Of a stretch of 64,000 nucleotides of DNA, positions 8,525 through 17,976 are shown in pieces. Under the pieces are notes generated by a model. It saw nothing but the letters and a program-made list of their open reading frames with translations. It had not been told where the DNA came from and made no database searches. Source of the DNA: Colwellia sp. D2M02. Lineage in GTDB: Bacteria > Pseudomonadota > Gammaproteobacteria > Enterobacterales > Alteromonadaceae. Every line of letters begins with the position of its first letter. Position 1 is the first letter of the stretch. The DNA is taken from positions 320,235 to 384,234 of the forward strand of contig NZ_JAHKPW010000070.1 in assembly GCF_018860755.1 (NCBI RefSeq), in the 5' to 3' direction. The translations under genes were made by a program, and so were the position numbers.

Positions 8525-11500
8525 ATGAGTATAGAAACACCAGATAAAGTAGAAACAAAGCCTGCCCATCGTGAGCTTGTTTTTGAGAATATAGGCGCAG
8601 ACACAGAAAATGTGTCATTAATGATTTTTGATTCCGCACCAAAAGGAGTAAAGCCTTTTGCTAAAGCAACGTACTACAGAATTCCACTATATCAAGCACA
8701 AAGTCGTGAAAGAAGTAGTACGGATGCCGATGTAGAGTTAGTTCATATTTGTCCTAAACGATACGCTCAAGCAGGCAGCAAAATTGTTGATAATGAACAT
8801 TGGTTACGCGATGGTTATCTTTATATATATGTTGATGGCTATATTTGGCGAGAGCTTAAAGTTTCTTATGATCCTAAGGCTGGCACATCAACCTTTAGCG
8901 ACGTTAATTTAAAGATACAAAAAGGTGAACAGCTTTGGAAGAAAACACTCAAAGTAGAAGATGACCCTGATAGAAAACATAGGCAAGGCGAAAGAGAAGC
9001 AACTGGAGAGTCGTTAAAAACAATACTCGTACCTTACAAGTTACAAGGTAGTGTGTGTAAAGTTGAAGTAGCATATTCTGAAGTGCAGTGGGCATGGCGA
9101 CAAGTGCAAGCCTTTGGTGGCATGTCACCAACAGATCCTCGTTTAAATGGGCATGAAGCGGTAAAAGTGAGGGAAGCACCGGAAGATGAAGCAGCGCAAC
9201 GCCGTGCTGAACGCATGGTAGAGCTTGATAACTTAGGGCAATATCAACAAGCTTATAGCAATCAAGAACATCCTCAACATTTAGCATTACCTTTTACCGA
9301 CCCCTCAGGTGTATATACGCCTGTTATTGATGATGAAATAGGTCGAGCACGAGAAGCGGCGAAAGAAGTGATGCTAGCACGAAAAGCGCTTGATTTACTG
9401 CAAGTGTCATCAGCAATAGGCGACGACATGCCCGATGGCAAGGAAATCCCTAAAGCAACTGAAGAACAAGCGGGCAAGTATGCTATTGCACAAGTTATCC
9501 AAAATCAATTTTTTGCTTTTCCTCAAAATGTTCAAAATAAAATTAAAACTATGGGGGAAGGTAATGTTAACGAAGCTGAGGTAGATTTAGCCTCTGATTA
9601 TAAAAAATGGGCTGAAGAGTCGTTACATGTTAATAGTTTAAGATCATACTTAAAAACAGCAGAAGCGTTTGAAATAGTCAATTTCATTACTGAAATGAAA
9701 ACCGAAGCATTTGAAATTATTACAGGAGAAAGCGAAAGAGGTAGCTTTTATCATGCTATTGCCGATTATGGTTATTTTAAATGTGATGATAGTCGCCGTT
9801 GCGGACTATATAAAGCGGTCAGTGATGTTGTCGGCCCATTAAAAGATAAAACTGGCGATTTGATTAAAAGCTTTATTATTACCGAGGCCGATCAAAGAAA
9901 GCTCGCCGAAATAGAAAGACAGGATATGGGGCAAGAAACCATTTTAAAAGTGCTTGGTACTCATATTGAAGATTTAGAATCTGATGAGAATATGCTCAAA
10001 TTAATTAGATTACTTTTCCCTAAACAAACGGGAGAAAATTTAGAAGATTATGAAAGCTATGCAGATCCGAATAAACCTTTTGATATTACGTTTGATGTTG
10101 ACGACTTTAAACGCCTAAATGAAAATGACGATTACTTAACTGAGCCTTCATTACAACTAGTCAGGCGTAGTTTACAGGTAGTTTGGGGCTTTTTAAATAT
10201 AACGTTAGAAGTACCTCAAGCGATGTTTGTTATGAATAAGCATCAGCAACCGTTTAAAACGGCTTATGCATCACATATTAAGCAAGAAGAATCATTAAAA
10301 AATACGAGCAAAGCTTTAAAAAATAAAATCAACCAATTAGAAGGCGAAATCGCAAACAAGCAAAAAGTTATTAAAACCCTTGAAGTAAATAGGTTAAAGA
10401 TACATGCTGAAATTTCCACACAAGGCATGAATCCCGCCTCAATTGATGCGCAGTTAATAGCAATTATTGAAGAGCGAAAAGCAGAGCTAGATGCATTAAA
10501 ACAAGAAGCCTATAAGGCAAAAAACGCCAATATTCGTACTAAACGCCATATTGCCAACTTAATATCTGCGGGGCAAGATTTACTTGCGTTAGATGGCACG
10601 GTAAAAATTAGTAATGTCGCGGTACGTCACAACCCTTATATCAGGTTTACGCACTTATCACACATGGTAACTAACGGTTTAATCACTGAAATTGATATTG
10701 ATGTTAACCAGTATTTAAAAGGAAACTTGCCAAACAGTAAAATTCCGCTTAATTTTTCAAACCGTGCGGTACGGGCAAAACAAAAACTTGATGATTTTAA
10801 TCGGGTTAGTAGTGGCTTTGATAGCGCCATGACCGATGGCGGTAATGCCCCTAAGGTTAAATTAAATATTAAAAACCACAGCATACAAACCCGACTAGAT
10901 CACCTTGTACATCTTGATGGCTCATTAGATACCCTAGAAGACATGATTGACGAGCAAATATTAGCCGCTGAGCGAAGTAAACAAGTATTGCAACGTAAAA
11001 TGTTAGTGATAGATGGCACCTTGTTATCTAATGCAGAAATCAGCGCAAAGACAAAAGAACAGGATCTTGAAAAAAAGAAAGGTAAAAAAACAAAAGCTGA
11101 TTTTGATTTAATCGCTTATGAAGCGCAAACTAAAACCTTATCTTTCTATAAAAAATGGAACTTGAACCCCGCGTTGTTTAATAAAACATTCAATGCAATG
11201 CTACCTTTTGTTGCTACGATGGAGGTGCTTAATTTTTACCGTACGGTAGAAAACGATGGTGTTGCAAAAATCAATAAGATATCTGCTGCACTCGATTTGG
11301 CTGATTTAATGGTGAGTATTGGTCGTAACATAGCTGAGCGTAAAGTCGGGTTACCTACCAGTACCCAAGTACGAAACATTATAGAATCAGGAATCCCTCC
11401 GAATAGCGCCAGAACACGCATATTAGGGCAAAACTTAAGTAAGTTAATATTAAAAGTTGGCTTAATTATTTTAGGTGACACGTTAACCTTTGTTGCTGGC

Positions 11501-12391
11501 GCGGTGAGCATGTTTTGTGCCTACCTTGATATGGCGAAAGCATTAGATGCCGGTAACACGGGCTTAGCTGTAGGGCATGGCATTATGATATTTGGTTTTG
11601 GCGCTATGACCGCGGGCTCTGGTTTAGCCTTAATGGGTTACGTTAAATTAATTGCTGTAATAGCTACGGGCCCGTTTTTTATTGTGGGTTTAATTGCCTT
11701 ATTGGTTGGTGTGGCTGTGGTCTACTTTTTTACCGAATCAGCTATTGAAAGCTGGTTACAAGCTTGCCCATGGGGTAAGCACAAATATATTGATGATACG
11801 GCGAACACAAGCAGTATACGCGCTAGCCAATGGCAAACACGACCCGACTTATGTTTAATTGACTTATATAATGTATTGTATAGCCCGCAGGTAAATATTG
11901 ATAATAACCTCATTGCTAAGCGGGTTGATATCACCTTAAATGCACCGAAAGTGGGCAAAGTCAATGGCCTAGATTTTACTTTGAGTTGGCGTAAGCTTTC
12001 TCAATTTTTAGGCTCAGCTGAAAGTAAATACCATGAAATTTCGCTCAAGCAGCTTGAGCTTACGGACGGCTCGTGGCAGTTATTACTTAATCGCTCTGGT
12101 TGGAAGTATTCCGTATCATATAACCAATTAATTAAGGCGTTAGGGCTTAACGAACACGATAATATTGAACTAAAAGCCTCAGTAACGGTATTTCCCGAGG
12201 GAAAAGGTGCGAAGGTATTACCCGCGTTTGATACCGCATTTAGTTTACCACTTCAATACTCTAAAATAGGCGAAGACACCAGCTGGTTTTGGCAAAATGA
12301 TAATAGAGTAACAGCGCACCGTGTTTATACTGCATTAAGCACGCGCAGTGTACGCTTAAATAACCAAACATTAGAAACGGTATATTATTGA
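8525..12391 (+). CDS. VasX-like T6SS membrane-targeting effector (putative)
   Basis: A 1288-residue protein. The N-terminus carries the pattern seen in VasX-type toxins: PKRYA (77-81) followed by a LRDGYLYIYVDG strand (94-105). Residues ~590-670 form a coiled coil (KNKINQLEGEIANKQ and following). Residues ~974-1070 contain three strongly hydrophobic stretches, and directly after them comes ESAIESWLQACPWGK (1071-1085), a motif I associate with the C-terminal region of VasX-like, colicin-like pore formers. A ~200-residue beta-rich tail follows. No nuclease, lipase or peptidoglycan motif is seen. It lies 12 bp behind the PAAR-like gene and directly before a set of small membrane proteins, the expected position for cognate immunity. 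Role inferred: membrane permeabilisation of rival cells. Confidence 0.8.
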   Translation: MSIETPDKVETKPAHRELVFENIGADTENVSLMIFDSAPKGVKPFAKATYYRIPLYQAQSRERSSTDADVELVHICPKRYAQAGSKIVDNEHWLRDGYLYIYVDGYIWRELKVSYDPKAGTSTFSDVNLKIQKGEQLWKKTLKVEDDPDRKHRQGEREATGESLKTILVPYKLQGSVCKVEVAYSEVQWAWRQVQAFGGMSPTDPRLNGHEAVKVREAPEDEAAQRRAERMVELDNLGQYQQAYSNQEHPQHLALPFTDPSGVYTPVIDDEIGRAREAAKEVMLARKALDLLQVSSAIGDDMPDGKEIPKATEEQAGKYAIAQVIQNQFFAFPQNVQNKIKTMGEGNVNEAEVDLASDYKKWAEESLHVNSLRSYLKTAEAFEIVNFITEMKTEAFEIITGESERGSFYHAIADYGYFKCDDSRRCGLYKAVSDVVGPLKDKTGDLIKSFIITEADQRKLAEIERQDMGQETILKVLGTHIEDLESDENMLKLIRLLFPKQTGENLEDYESYADPNKPFDITFDVDDFKRLNENDDYLTEPSLQLVRRSLQVVWGFLNITLEVPQAMFVMNKHQQPFKTAYASHIKQEESLKNTSKALKNKINQLEGEIANKQKVIKTLEVNRLKIHAEISTQGMNPASIDAQLIAIIEERKAELDALKQEAYKAKNANIRTKRHIANLISAGQDLLALDGTVKISNVAVRHNPYIRFTHLSHMVTNGLITEIDIDVNQYLKGNLPNSKIPLNFSNRAVRAKQKLDDFNRVSSGFDSAMTDGGNAPKVKLNIKNHSIQTRLDHLVHLDGSLDTLEDMIDEQILAAERSKQVLQRKMLVIDGTLLSNAEISAKTKEQDLEKKKGKKTKADFDLIAYEAQTKTLSFYKKWNLNPALFNKTFNAMLPFVATMEVLNFYRTVENDGVAKINKISAALDLADLMVSIGRNIAERKVGLPTSTQVRNIIESGIPPNSARTRILGQNLSKLILKVGLIILGDTLTFVAGAVSMFCAYLDMAKALDAGNTGLAVGHGIMIFGFGAMTAGSGLALMGYVKLIAVIATGPFFIVGLIALLVGVAVVYFFTESAIESWLQACPWGKHKYIDDTANTSSIRASQWQTRPDLCLIDLYNVLYSPQVNIDNNLIAKRVDITLNAPKVGKVNGLDFTLSWRKLSQFLGSAESKYHEISLKQLELTDGSWQLLLNRSGWKYSVSYNQLIKALGLNEHDNIELKASVTVFPEGKGAKVLPAFDTAFSLPLQYSKIGEDTSWFWQNDNRVTAHRVYTALSTRSVRLNNQTLETVYY

Positions 12392-12485
12392 TGCTATAAG
12401 TTTTTATTCTAAATAGTTGAGTTTTTTATGCTAAAGAGAATATTTTCAAGTTAATCAGTCAAGTTAACCAGTAGCGTTACTTTAA

Positions 12486-12512
12486 CAAAACAAAACAAAA
12501 CAAAACAAAACA
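12486..12512 (+). repeat. (CAAAA)n pentanucleotide tract upstream of first candidate immunity gene
   Basis: Five tandem CAAAA units (12486-12510) followed by a partial unit, ending 25 bp before the chosen start codon of the downstream gene. Repeats of this kind can change length by replication slippage. Here a change would alter the spacing between the promoter region or upstream leader and the ribosome-binding site (AAAGGAG, 12525-12531), not the reading frame. Confidence 0.85.
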
Positions 12513-12537
12513 GTAAAAAGTGCCAAAGGAGTATGTG

Positions 12538-13560
12538 GTGACAGAGCCCAAAATAATACAAGCAAACGAAATAGATGAAAACAGTAATGATAACCAAACC
12601 CCACCTGGCATAAAAGTAACCCTGTCAGATGGCTCATATTATTATGATAACCGTACTGATGAAGAAATGTCGGCTGCAGCTGCTGAAATAATGAAGGATT
12701 GGGATAAAGAAAACCCTGAAGAAGCAGCTGCTATTGATTTACGAATAGATAACAAATATAAATATCGGAAATTAGGCATCTATTACCAAGAAATACCCAA
12801 AGACTATTTGCACCAGCAAAGTTACGAAGCACGCTTAGCCAAAGCCGAAGCGTTAAATGGTTGTAAGTTTAAAGCGTCTCGACCATATAAAAGTAAGGCC
12901 TGGGGCGAGCCCATGGACAGAGTACTGCATGATAAGGATGGTGGTTTTGGTAATTTATGTGATGGCCAAATAGCGACCTTAGGTCGCCTTAATGGCTTTG
13001 TTACTTCACTCTTTATTCTACAAATTCTGTCGCTAATTTCTGCTGTTTGTGTTGTGCCCTTTGTTGCCCCTTTATGGGTGATCCCCTTATTATTATTGTT
13101 AATGATTGGGATGAATTACTTTAAAAACGTTGTTGAGTGTTATGACCAATTTGTTTTTGAGCGCCATACAGGCTTAGTTAAAACCCCTCATAACTGGTTT
13201 CGTCGTTCGTTTTATATCCCTTATGAAGATATTGAATGTTACGACGGTGGTACGGTTAAGTCAGCCCGTGGTGGTGGTGCAAGGGAAACCGCTAAAATCC
13301 GTTGCTTGAAAACCCCTAAGCGTTATTACCTGTTTGCACCGCAATATATTTTACGTTTTGGTGGTCTTAGCCAAGGAGGTTGGGCAGGGTATTTAGAGTT
13401 TATGGATATAGATATGCCAGTTAACCCTAAATTACATAGAAGCATAGAATATTATTACACTATTGATAAAAATGCGCTGGAAACTGGGCCATTTCCAGCG
13501 GTAATGAAACAATATCTTGACCCTGATGATAAGCAAGTTAACCGTGAACATGTGTGGTAG
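12538..13560 (+). CDS. candidate immunity protein, paralogue 1 of 3 (two-helix membrane protein)
   Basis: A protein of 340 residues if started at the GTG at 12538, which lies 6 nt behind AAAGGAG; an upstream GTG at 12520 would put that ribosome site inside the gene. The first ~145 residues are hydrophilic and acidic. Two membrane helices follow (about 153-174 and 176-195), then the shared motif FVFERHTGLV (about 205-214), a YIPYEDIECYDGG stretch and a mixed beta domain ending NREHVW. The RHTG-x-V plus D-I-x-x-Y pattern recurs in the genes at 15198 and 16961, so these are paralogues. It comes straight after the VasX-like effector, the usual place for immunity. Function is inferred from position and topology; I do not recognise a named family with certainty. 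Confidence 0.7.
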   Translation: MTEPKIIQANEIDENSNDNQTPPGIKVTLSDGSYYYDNRTDEEMSAAAAEIMKDWDKENPEEAAAIDLRIDNKYKYRKLGIYYQEIPKDYLHQQSYEARLAKAEALNGCKFKASRPYKSKAWGEPMDRVLHDKDGGFGNLCDGQIATLGRLNGFVTSLFILQILSLISAVCVVPFVAPLWVIPLLLLLMIGMNYFKNVVECYDQFVFERHTGLVKTPHNWFRRSFYIPYEDIECYDGGTVKSARGGGARETAKIRCLKTPKRYYLFAPQYILRFGGLSQGGWAGYLEFMDIDMPVNPKLHRSIEYYYTIDKNALETGPFPAVMKQYLDPDDKQVNREHVW

Positions 13561-13728
13561 TACTTGGTTTTGACACTTAAATAGCAAGCACTCTCGAAAT
13601 TTGAATAAAGGCTAATTGAGCTAAGCCTATAATAAATTAGCTCTGTTTACTTCATATAATGTGCACTGTTTTTCCATTGATGAGAGGGTGGGTGTTATAT
13701 GAATTTGATTTTAATAAAAAGGATGTTT

Positions 13729-14016
13729 ATGAAATTAATTTTTATAGGGTTAACACTCAATGTGTTATTTGCGCTCTTTATTAGTACTACACGCACAGAA
13801 ATTGGTGTTGTAGCATTAATACCCTGCGGTATTTCTTTTATCGGTTGCTTACTGTTGCTGTTAAAAGATAGTAGGTGGGGGCTTTATACCATTTTAGTGT
13901 CAAGTATTGTATTTATACCGCTTGGCGCAGTTGCCTGTATTGGTGTAAAAAAAGAGCTAGATAAAATTAAAGATAAGCTATTTCAAGCCGAATTTGACCG
14001 AAAAATAAAATTATAA
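13729..14016 (+). CDS. small three-helix membrane protein of the immunity array
   Basis: A 95-residue protein starting MKLIFIGLTLNV, with three hydrophobic segments (about 1-18, 24-45, 50-73) and a charged, lysine-rich tail. I choose the ATG at 13729, not the earlier in-frame ATGs at 13699 or 13723, because AAAAAGG lies 6 nt upstream. The same ribosome site, spacing and N-terminus recur in a truncated copy at 17917, which supports this start. No family is recognised. Its place behind paralogue 1, repeated behind paralogue 3, suggests that the two genes form one module. Confidence 0.7.
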   Translation: MKLIFIGLTLNVLFALFISTTRTEIGVVALIPCGISFIGCLLLLLKDSRWGLYTILVSSIVFIPLGAVACIGVKKELDKIKDKLFQAEFDRKIKL

Positions 14017-14030
14017 ATGGAGAATGAATA

Positions 14031-14423
14031 ATGGAAAAAATGGAATTTAAATTTAACCCTGCCATGAAAGAGAAACAACTTTACATTGGCTTGGCATCAA
14101 TTGGGTTAGGTATTGTTGGTGGCTTAGTCGTATCCGCAATGTTCGGGTTGGTTTTTTTTGGGATATTGTCATTATTTATGTCATCAACTTTAGGTCGAGA
14201 TGTATTAGTGTTTTCTGATGAGTCGGTTAAAGTAAGACAAGCGCCGTTAACGAGCGTTAAAGATTTACGATACGAGCACATTGAATCAATTGAAGTGATC
14301 GACAAAAAGAAAATCAATATCAAGTTAAAAACAGAACAATCATTAAGCATTGATTGGAATTTCCTTGGGAAAGAAGATAGACCGTTAATTATTGAAAAAT
14401 TTGCACATTATATTCCAGCATAA
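14031..14423 (+). CDS. small membrane protein with PH-like C-terminal domain
   Basis: A 130-residue protein. Residues ~16-50 form two glycine-rich membrane helices separated by a short turn. The C-terminal 75 residues (VLVFSDESVKVRQAP, then YEHIESIEVIDKKK, ending with a basic/acidic helix) have the strand pattern of bacterial PH-like domains. TGGAGAA precedes the ATG. It begins 14 bp after the 95-residue gene, so both are probably on one transcript. A hairpin at 14438-14460 may end that transcript. Immunity function is only inferred from its location. Confidence 0.68.
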   Translation: MEKMEFKFNPAMKEKQLYIGLASIGLGIVGGLVVSAMFGLVFFGILSLFMSSTLGRDVLVFSDESVKVRQAPLTSVKDLRYEHIESIEVIDKKKINIKLKTEQSLSIDWNFLGKEDRPLIIEKFAHYIPA

Positions 14424-14437
14424 CAGATAGTAGTTAC

Positions 14438-14465
14438 AGTGAGGTATTTCATACCTCACTTAGTT
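14438..14465 (+). terminator. hairpin after the 130-residue gene
   Basis: AGTGAGGTA (14438-14446) pairs with TACCTCACT (14452-14460) around a 5-nt loop, followed by an AT-rich but not pure-T stretch. A weak intrinsic terminator. Confidence 0.5.
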
Positions 14466-14517
14466 ATTTATTAAGCTATACATCACAACCTCAATAGAAA
14501 CTACAGCCATGGAAGAA

Positions 14518-15168
14518 AATAAAAGGGGGCAGTTAAGCTGACTGGTATTTTCTTTTTATGGGGGGGCTTGGATGGTTTGGGCTTAACCCACCTGGAATAT
14601 TTTCTACCTTCTCGTCTAGTTGGAAGCTTAAATAAGAGCAGTGTCTTGATGACCAACCATGTGCACCTTTTGTGTAGTCCAACTAATCATTCTGCGGTTT
14701 CACAAATGATGCAGTCTTTGGGACGAATGTACGTAATGTATTTCAACAAGGTTTATAAAGGTTCGGGTACGTTATGGGAAGGTAGGTATCGCTCTTGCCT
14801 CGTGCAGAGTGAGAAGTACCTGTTGGAGTTATATCGTTATATTGAACTTAACCCAGTGAGAGCTGGGATGATACAAGACCCAAGTGAATATGGTTGGTCT
14901 AGTTATCAGTGTAATGCAATGGGGAAAATAGGTTAGCAGATTATAGAAAGCTCTTTGCTGGTTACGTTGAATCTGAATTGATTGAAGATATTAGAAAAGC
15001 GACGAATAAGGGGGTAGCGCTTGGCAATGAGCAGTTTAAATGTAAAGTGGAAACGCTAAGCGGTAGCTCTGTAATCGAAGGGAAACGTGGTAGACCTATT
15101 GGCTGGAAGAAAGAGGTAGGCGTGAGTGATTAGTTTATAAATGTAAAGCGGCTCTGACCCCTTTTATA
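14518..15168 (+). mobile_element. RAYT (REP-associated tyrosine transposase) element with inverted ends
   Basis: The element begins with ATAAAAGGGGGCAG near 14518 and ends with CTGACCCCTTTTAT near 15168, which are inverted copies of each other with mismatches. Between them lies a frameshifted RAYT gene. The same end sequences occur back to back in the two palindromes at 17974 and 19746, so these are probably non-autonomous relatives mobilised by this type of transposase. It lies between two candidate immunity genes. Confidence 0.78.
14568..15133 (+). pseudogene. RAYT transposase, N-terminally deleted and frameshifted
   Basis: The first frame encodes the HUH motif in LMTNHVHLL, then GSGTLWEGRYRSCLVQ and the LYRYIELNPVRAGM segment that carries the tyrosine region of TnpA-REP proteins, and stops at 14936. 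The C-terminal part continues in the next frame from about 14933 (LADYRKLFAGYVESELIED and then KRGRPIGWKKE) to a TAG at 15131-15133. The ~60 residues normally found before the HUH motif are missing or scrambled, and no credible ribosome site is present. The gene is therefore inactive by both a deletion and a frameshift, although the HUH motif is intact. Confidence 0.82.
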
Positions 15169-15197
15169 CTATTTATAAGAAAAGAGAAGCAGACTTA

Positions 15198-16088
15198 ATG
15201 GAAGACACAACCCTTGTTATCATCTTAATGCTATTACTATTAGCCGGTATTATGTATTGGAGTTTAACGTACTTTATTAACGGCAATAATTCTGTTAAAC
15301 CGATTGTGGATAATACTATTTTAGATAGCAAAAATAGTAAGCCAAGAAGCTTTCGACTTGGTAAAGGTATGAATAAAGTCGAGTCGTTGGCTAAACTGAG
15401 TTTTGATCAAAATAACGGTCAACTATTTACTAATACAGAATACTTATCTATGGGCGCGATGAATATGGGATATATAGGTAATACATCATGGTCAGGGGTA
15501 TTAGCTATATTATTTTTCATGGGGTTATATTCGATGTCAACATATATTGCACAGCCTAATATATATGCTTTATATGGAGGAGGGGGGCTATGTTTACTTA
15601 CTGGTTTAGGGATCACCTATCTAATTAAATTAAAATATACCGAAAGTGTTTATGAATTTATCCGTTTTGAGCGTAAAACCGGCTTGGTTATTTTTCCTAT
15701 TGGTAATGGTGATAAGCATTTTTCAGTAGGCATAGAAGATGTTGAGTTATACACCAGTAAAGTATCTTCTGGTAAAGGAGTAATGCACCGTGTTGCTTTT
15801 CTCGCCCCCAAAAAATTTCCCAAAACAATGTGGTGGCAAAAGATTTACACGGTTAGTTTTATGCCAAGAACACCAGAGTCAGCACAAATTCTTTGGACCG
15901 AAGTAAATCATTATATGGATAAAACTAAACCTATTCCGAAAGGCTTTTATCTTAACTGGCAACAAGTGATGGAGGATCCAGAATCAGACCAAGAGTTGAA
16001 AAAATCAACACTAACACCTGAGTTGTATGCGCAAGCCCCTTTTTACGATCGAAAAAATGGTAAATATTTAGATAAAGAATTTTGGTAA
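15198..16088 (+). CDS. candidate immunity protein, paralogue 2 of 3
   Basis: A 296-residue membrane protein. An N-terminal hydrophobic helix (about 6-26) is followed by a basic stretch, two more helices (about 99-116 and 123-144) and the family motif RFERKTGLVIFP (156-167), then SVGIEDVELYTSKVSSG. A segment PESAQILWTEVNHYM-DKTKPIPKG is shared almost word for word in pattern with paralogue 3 (FMDKNKPIPYG). It ends DKEFW, like the NREHVW end of paralogue 1. The start ATG follows AAAAGAGAAG. It begins 30 bp after the end of the RAYT element, so it may have lost its original promoter or may use one carried in from that element. Confidence 0.7.
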   Translation: MEDTTLVIILMLLLLAGIMYWSLTYFINGNNSVKPIVDNTILDSKNSKPRSFRLGKGMNKVESLAKLSFDQNNGQLFTNTEYLSMGAMNMGYIGNTSWSGVLAILFFMGLYSMSTYIAQPNIYALYGGGGLCLLTGLGITYLIKLKYTESVYEFIRFERKTGLVIFPIGNGDKHFSVGIEDVELYTSKVSSGKGVMHRVAFLAPKKFPKTMWWQKIYTVSFMPRTPESAQILWTEVNHYMDKTKPIPKGFYLNWQQVMEDPESDQELKKSTLTPELYAQAPFYDRKNGKYLDKEFW

Positions 16089-16124
16089 ATTTGATTCAGT
16101 GATTATAGCAACAAGGACGTACAA

Positions 16125-16670
16125 GTGAATAATTCAAAAAAGCCATCCAAACAAGTACTCAGTGCAATTATTGATTTTTTGACAGAGTCAGGTGATACGC
16201 CTGAGCAATATAGAACTCGTTCAGAGCGTGCTAAAGTAAGAGTTAGAATAAAAGCTGAACGTTGTCAGCCTAAAGAAAACCTAGCGAGTAAAAAGCAAGG
16301 CTCTCAAAAAATGTTAGTCTTTAGCTATATTGCTTTTCTTATTCCTTTTATTCTAGTAAGTACACAACAATATTATGAAGTTAAATATGGTAATGAAGCC
16401 GCTGGTGCTGGTTTGTTGCTCGTTTTGTTTGGAGCATATTATTATTTCGTGTCAATCATTAGCCAGAAAATAAGTAATTTCATCAATGTTATTCATAAAG
16501 TACATCTGGTTTTTTGGGCTGCCTTTGCACTCTTTAGTTTGAATATATTATTGAATCTTAATTACAGTCATATTTCTACAGATTTCTTGGTGTGTGTCGG
16601 CATTACTTCTGTGGTTTTAGCTGGGGTAAAGTATACTCATCTCTTACTAAAGAAAGAGTGTGAAAACTAG
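16125..16670 (+). CDS. four-helix membrane protein of the immunity array
   Basis: A 181-residue protein with a GTG start behind an AAGGA-like site (ACAAGGACGTACAA). The first 60 residues are hydrophilic and strongly basic (RSERAKVRVRIKAER). Four hydrophobic segments follow (about 62-80, 92-112, 126-145, 152-172) and the protein ends KKECEN. No known family is recognised. It lies 36 bp behind paralogue 2, so the two are probably co-transcribed, which again pairs a two-helix paralogue with an unrelated small membrane protein. Confidence 0.62.
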   Translation: MNNSKKPSKQVLSAIIDFLTESGDTPEQYRTRSERAKVRVRIKAERCQPKENLASKKQGSQKMLVFSYIAFLIPFILVSTQQYYEVKYGNEAAGAGLLLVLFGAYYYFVSIISQKISNFINVIHKVHLVFWAAFALFSLNILLNLNYSHISTDFLVCVGITSVVLAGVKYTHLLLKKECEN

Positions 16671-16960
16671 CTCAAGATTAACAAGGGCAGTCATAAAGTT
16701 TTAATAACTTAGCTAGTATTCGAGGGATGAAAACACAAGTGAACGATATATCAAACCATTGGCGGAAGATTCATGTTAAGCACCAAAGATGTATAGAAAG
16801 CGGTAAAAGAGCAAGCGAATAACTTCTCATTTGACTATAGGGATATAGCAACCTTAATAACTGTAAGTTATCCCTAAAAGAGCTAGTAGACAGGGAGTCG
16901 TATCAATGGAATGTAGTTTGAATTTCAAACTAAAAGAACAGTTGGGGTTAGCGTAATAAC
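16671..16960. other. 290-bp gap between immunity-array genes
   Basis: No ORF with credible coding character is seen. A short inverted pair (ATAGGGATA near 16838 and TTATCCCTA near 16869) and scattered stop codons are present. A decayed gene fragment is possible but cannot be shown; it probably contains the promoter of the next gene. Confidence 0.4.
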
Positions 16961-17884
16961 ATGATAAATACAGAGACAGTCACTACTGACTTACGACCAC
17001 CGAAAAAACCACTTAAATTAGGCAAGTATTTTCGCAAAGTAGAAACTAACTATGAGGATATTATTGGCTTTCAAGATAAATTTTTTAGCACCGACGGTCG
17101 TTATACCTCAATGATGTTGATAGCGTCATTTAAAGATGATAATCAGTTTGCTATGGGCTTTCTGGCGATGATATTCTTTTTCTGCTTGTTACTTGCACAG
17201 TTCGTTATGTTTATGGCAGGTGGCACCTGGGCTGTTTTCTACCCTGGTTACGATATGTTTAACTGGCCTATTGAATATTATGTACAAGTATTACTGGTTA
17301 TTTATGCGGCGATACAATTTAAAAAGTCGAAAAAAAAGCAAGCGCTTGCTGTTGTCTGTGACCGTAAAACCGGTAATGTTAATTTTCCCGCGCTTTGTGG
17401 TAATCCTGAGTTGGTGATACCGTTTGATAAAATTGATCTATACCGTGGCTCTGTAGCTTCAAGTTTGGGCTCAGGTATGCCAGTACATGTGTTAGTGCCT
17501 CAAATGTACCCTAGCTCAGCAAAGCGAGACTTTCAAGGTGTGATACTCTTTGCTGATAGTTATGATGAAGCTTGCTCGCGCTGGACACTATTAACCGAGT
17601 TTATGGATAAAAATAAACCTATTCCCTATGGTCTTCTGCAATCAGTCCAGTCCCACATAGATGATAATGAAGCAGCTATTTGGCGTGGTACTGATGTTAA
17701 AGCTCGCTATCCTCTCGACCCTGAAATTAAAAATAATTATAAATACGTTTTTCATACCAACTATGAAGAAACGGTTGAGTACCCTTATGACGAAATTAAC
17801 TCTGTTATTGCCCCTTTTAGTGACGACCCTGAGCTGCTAAAGAAAAATATTCAACGCGCTCACGACTTATATATTTTGTTGTAG
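16961..17884 (+). CDS. candidate immunity protein, paralogue 3 of 3
   Basis: A 307-residue protein with a hydrophilic, basic N-terminus, two membrane helices (about 63-87 and 104-120) and the family motif VCDRKTGNVNFP (132-143), where Cys replaces the aromatic residue of the other paralogues. IPFDKIDLYRGSVASSLGSG and LTEFMDKNKPIPYG follow, matching paralogue 2. Its C-terminal ~80 residues are unique and acidic. A truncated copy of the 95-residue membrane gene follows after 32 bp, so the pair paralogue + small gene is duplicated relative to 12538-14016. Immunity role inferred. Confidence 0.7.
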   Translation: MINTETVTTDLRPPKKPLKLGKYFRKVETNYEDIIGFQDKFFSTDGRYTSMMLIASFKDDNQFAMGFLAMIFFFCLLLAQFVMFMAGGTWAVFYPGYDMFNWPIEYYVQVLLVIYAAIQFKKSKKKQALAVVCDRKTGNVNFPALCGNPELVIPFDKIDLYRGSVASSLGSGMPVHVLVPQMYPSSAKRDFQGVILFADSYDEACSRWTLLTEFMDKNKPIPYGLLQSVQSHIDDNEAAIWRGTDVKARYPLDPEIKNNYKYVFHTNYEETVEYPYDEINSVIAPFSDDPELLKKNIQRAHDLYILL

Positions 17885-17916
17885 TGATTGATTATTTCAA
17901 ATAAAAAGGGATGTTT

Positions 17917-17976
17917 ATGAAATTAGTGTTGATAGGGCTAATGTTCAATGTCGTTACTGCGATATTGGTGAAATAA
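17917..17976 (+). pseudogene. truncated copy of the 95-residue membrane gene, cut by a MITE
   Basis: The first 18 codons read MKLVLIGLMFNVVTAIL, matching MKLIFIGLTLNVLFAL at 13729. The upstream AAAAAGGG-ATGTTT leader is also conserved with AAAAAGG-ATGTTT there. The reading frame then runs directly into the palindromic element at 17974, whose TAAAAGGGG supplies the stop codon. The rest of the gene is absent. Confidence 0.8.

Noticed and set aside
13699..13728. Earlier start of the small membrane protein
   Set aside because: The ribosome site AAAAAGG lies inside this extension, and the truncated copy at 17917 supports the start at 13729.
16671..16960. A decayed transposase or effector fragment
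   Set aside because: Short frames can be read, but none matches a family I know and all are broken by stops; too weak to annotate.
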